From positions 1 through 12,253 of the forward strand of contig NZ_CABKRX010000046.1 in assembly GCF_902374955.1 (NCBI RefSeq): 12,253 nucleotides of DNA. Reading direction: 5' to 3'. A program made the translations under genes and the position numbers. This stretch comes from Bacillus massilioanorexius (GTDB lineage: Bacteria > Bacillota > Bacilli > Bacillales > DSM-1321). Positions 12,202 to 12,253 of the stretch are shown piece after piece (within the stretch, counting starts at the first letter, position 1; every line of letters starts with the position of its first letter). The notes under the pieces are model-generated. The model was not told the origin of the DNA, searched no databases, and worked only from the letters and a program-made list of their open reading frames with translations.

Positions 12202-12253
12202 CAAATACTAGCCATTTACATTCAAAAGGAATAGATTATTATCATAAAAAAAC

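Noticed and set aside
1..12253. CRISPR arrays, intact insertion sequences, prophage structural genes or toxin-antitoxin pairs
   Set aside because: I looked for regularly spaced repeats, transposase motifs and typical paired genes on both strands and saw none that could be supported.

Overview
The window comes from a low-GC, Gram-positive endospore-former-type bacterium, most likely a Bacillaceae member (Bacillus sensu lato, possibly near the B. cereus group). The 16S rRNA 5' end, a Bacillus-type rrn boxA, strong AGGAGG-like ribosome binding sites, TTG start codons and an efeUOB operon in the B. subtilis ywbLMN order all fit. The species cannot be fixed from this sequence.

Layout. 1-420: 5' end of a 16S rRNA gene on the minus strand with its leader and two tandem promoters. 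760-1472: divergent MgtC/SapB-family membrane protein gene, broken by a -1 frame change near its 3' end. 1563-1668: solitary tRNA-Ala(GGC) with promoter and terminator. 1779-4317: an accessory strip of small genes and remnants. It holds a DUF4352 domain gene that seems to have lost its 5' end, a two-gene minus-strand unit (a stand-alone WYL-like mini-protein and an unknown 69-aa protein), a divergent 119-aa protein, a heavily decayed 6-phospho-beta-glucosidase (GH1) remnant, and two orphan small ORFs with good promoters. The WYL/119-aa intergenic region carries two LexA (SOS)-like boxes, each inside the spacer of one of the divergent promoters.

4376-8790: the ferrous/ferric iron uptake operon efeU-efeO-efeB on the minus strand. 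It encodes the FTR1-type permease, the M75/HxxE lipoprotein and the Tat-exported DyP peroxidase, and it ends in a good intrinsic terminator. A near-perfect Fur box lies about 370 bp upstream of efeU, implying an unusually long leader. 8970-12201: housekeeping-like genes on the plus strand: an unknown 178-aa protein, the RluF-type 23S rRNA pseudouridine synthase, an AI-2E/PerM-family membrane protein and a GNAT acetyltransferase, mostly separated by clear terminators.

How the genes work together. Only efeUOB is a clear pathway: EfeB and EfeO handle iron outside the membrane and EfeU moves it across. The divergent WYL/119-aa locus looks like a small DNA-damage-responsive module and is the strongest candidate here for something undescribed.
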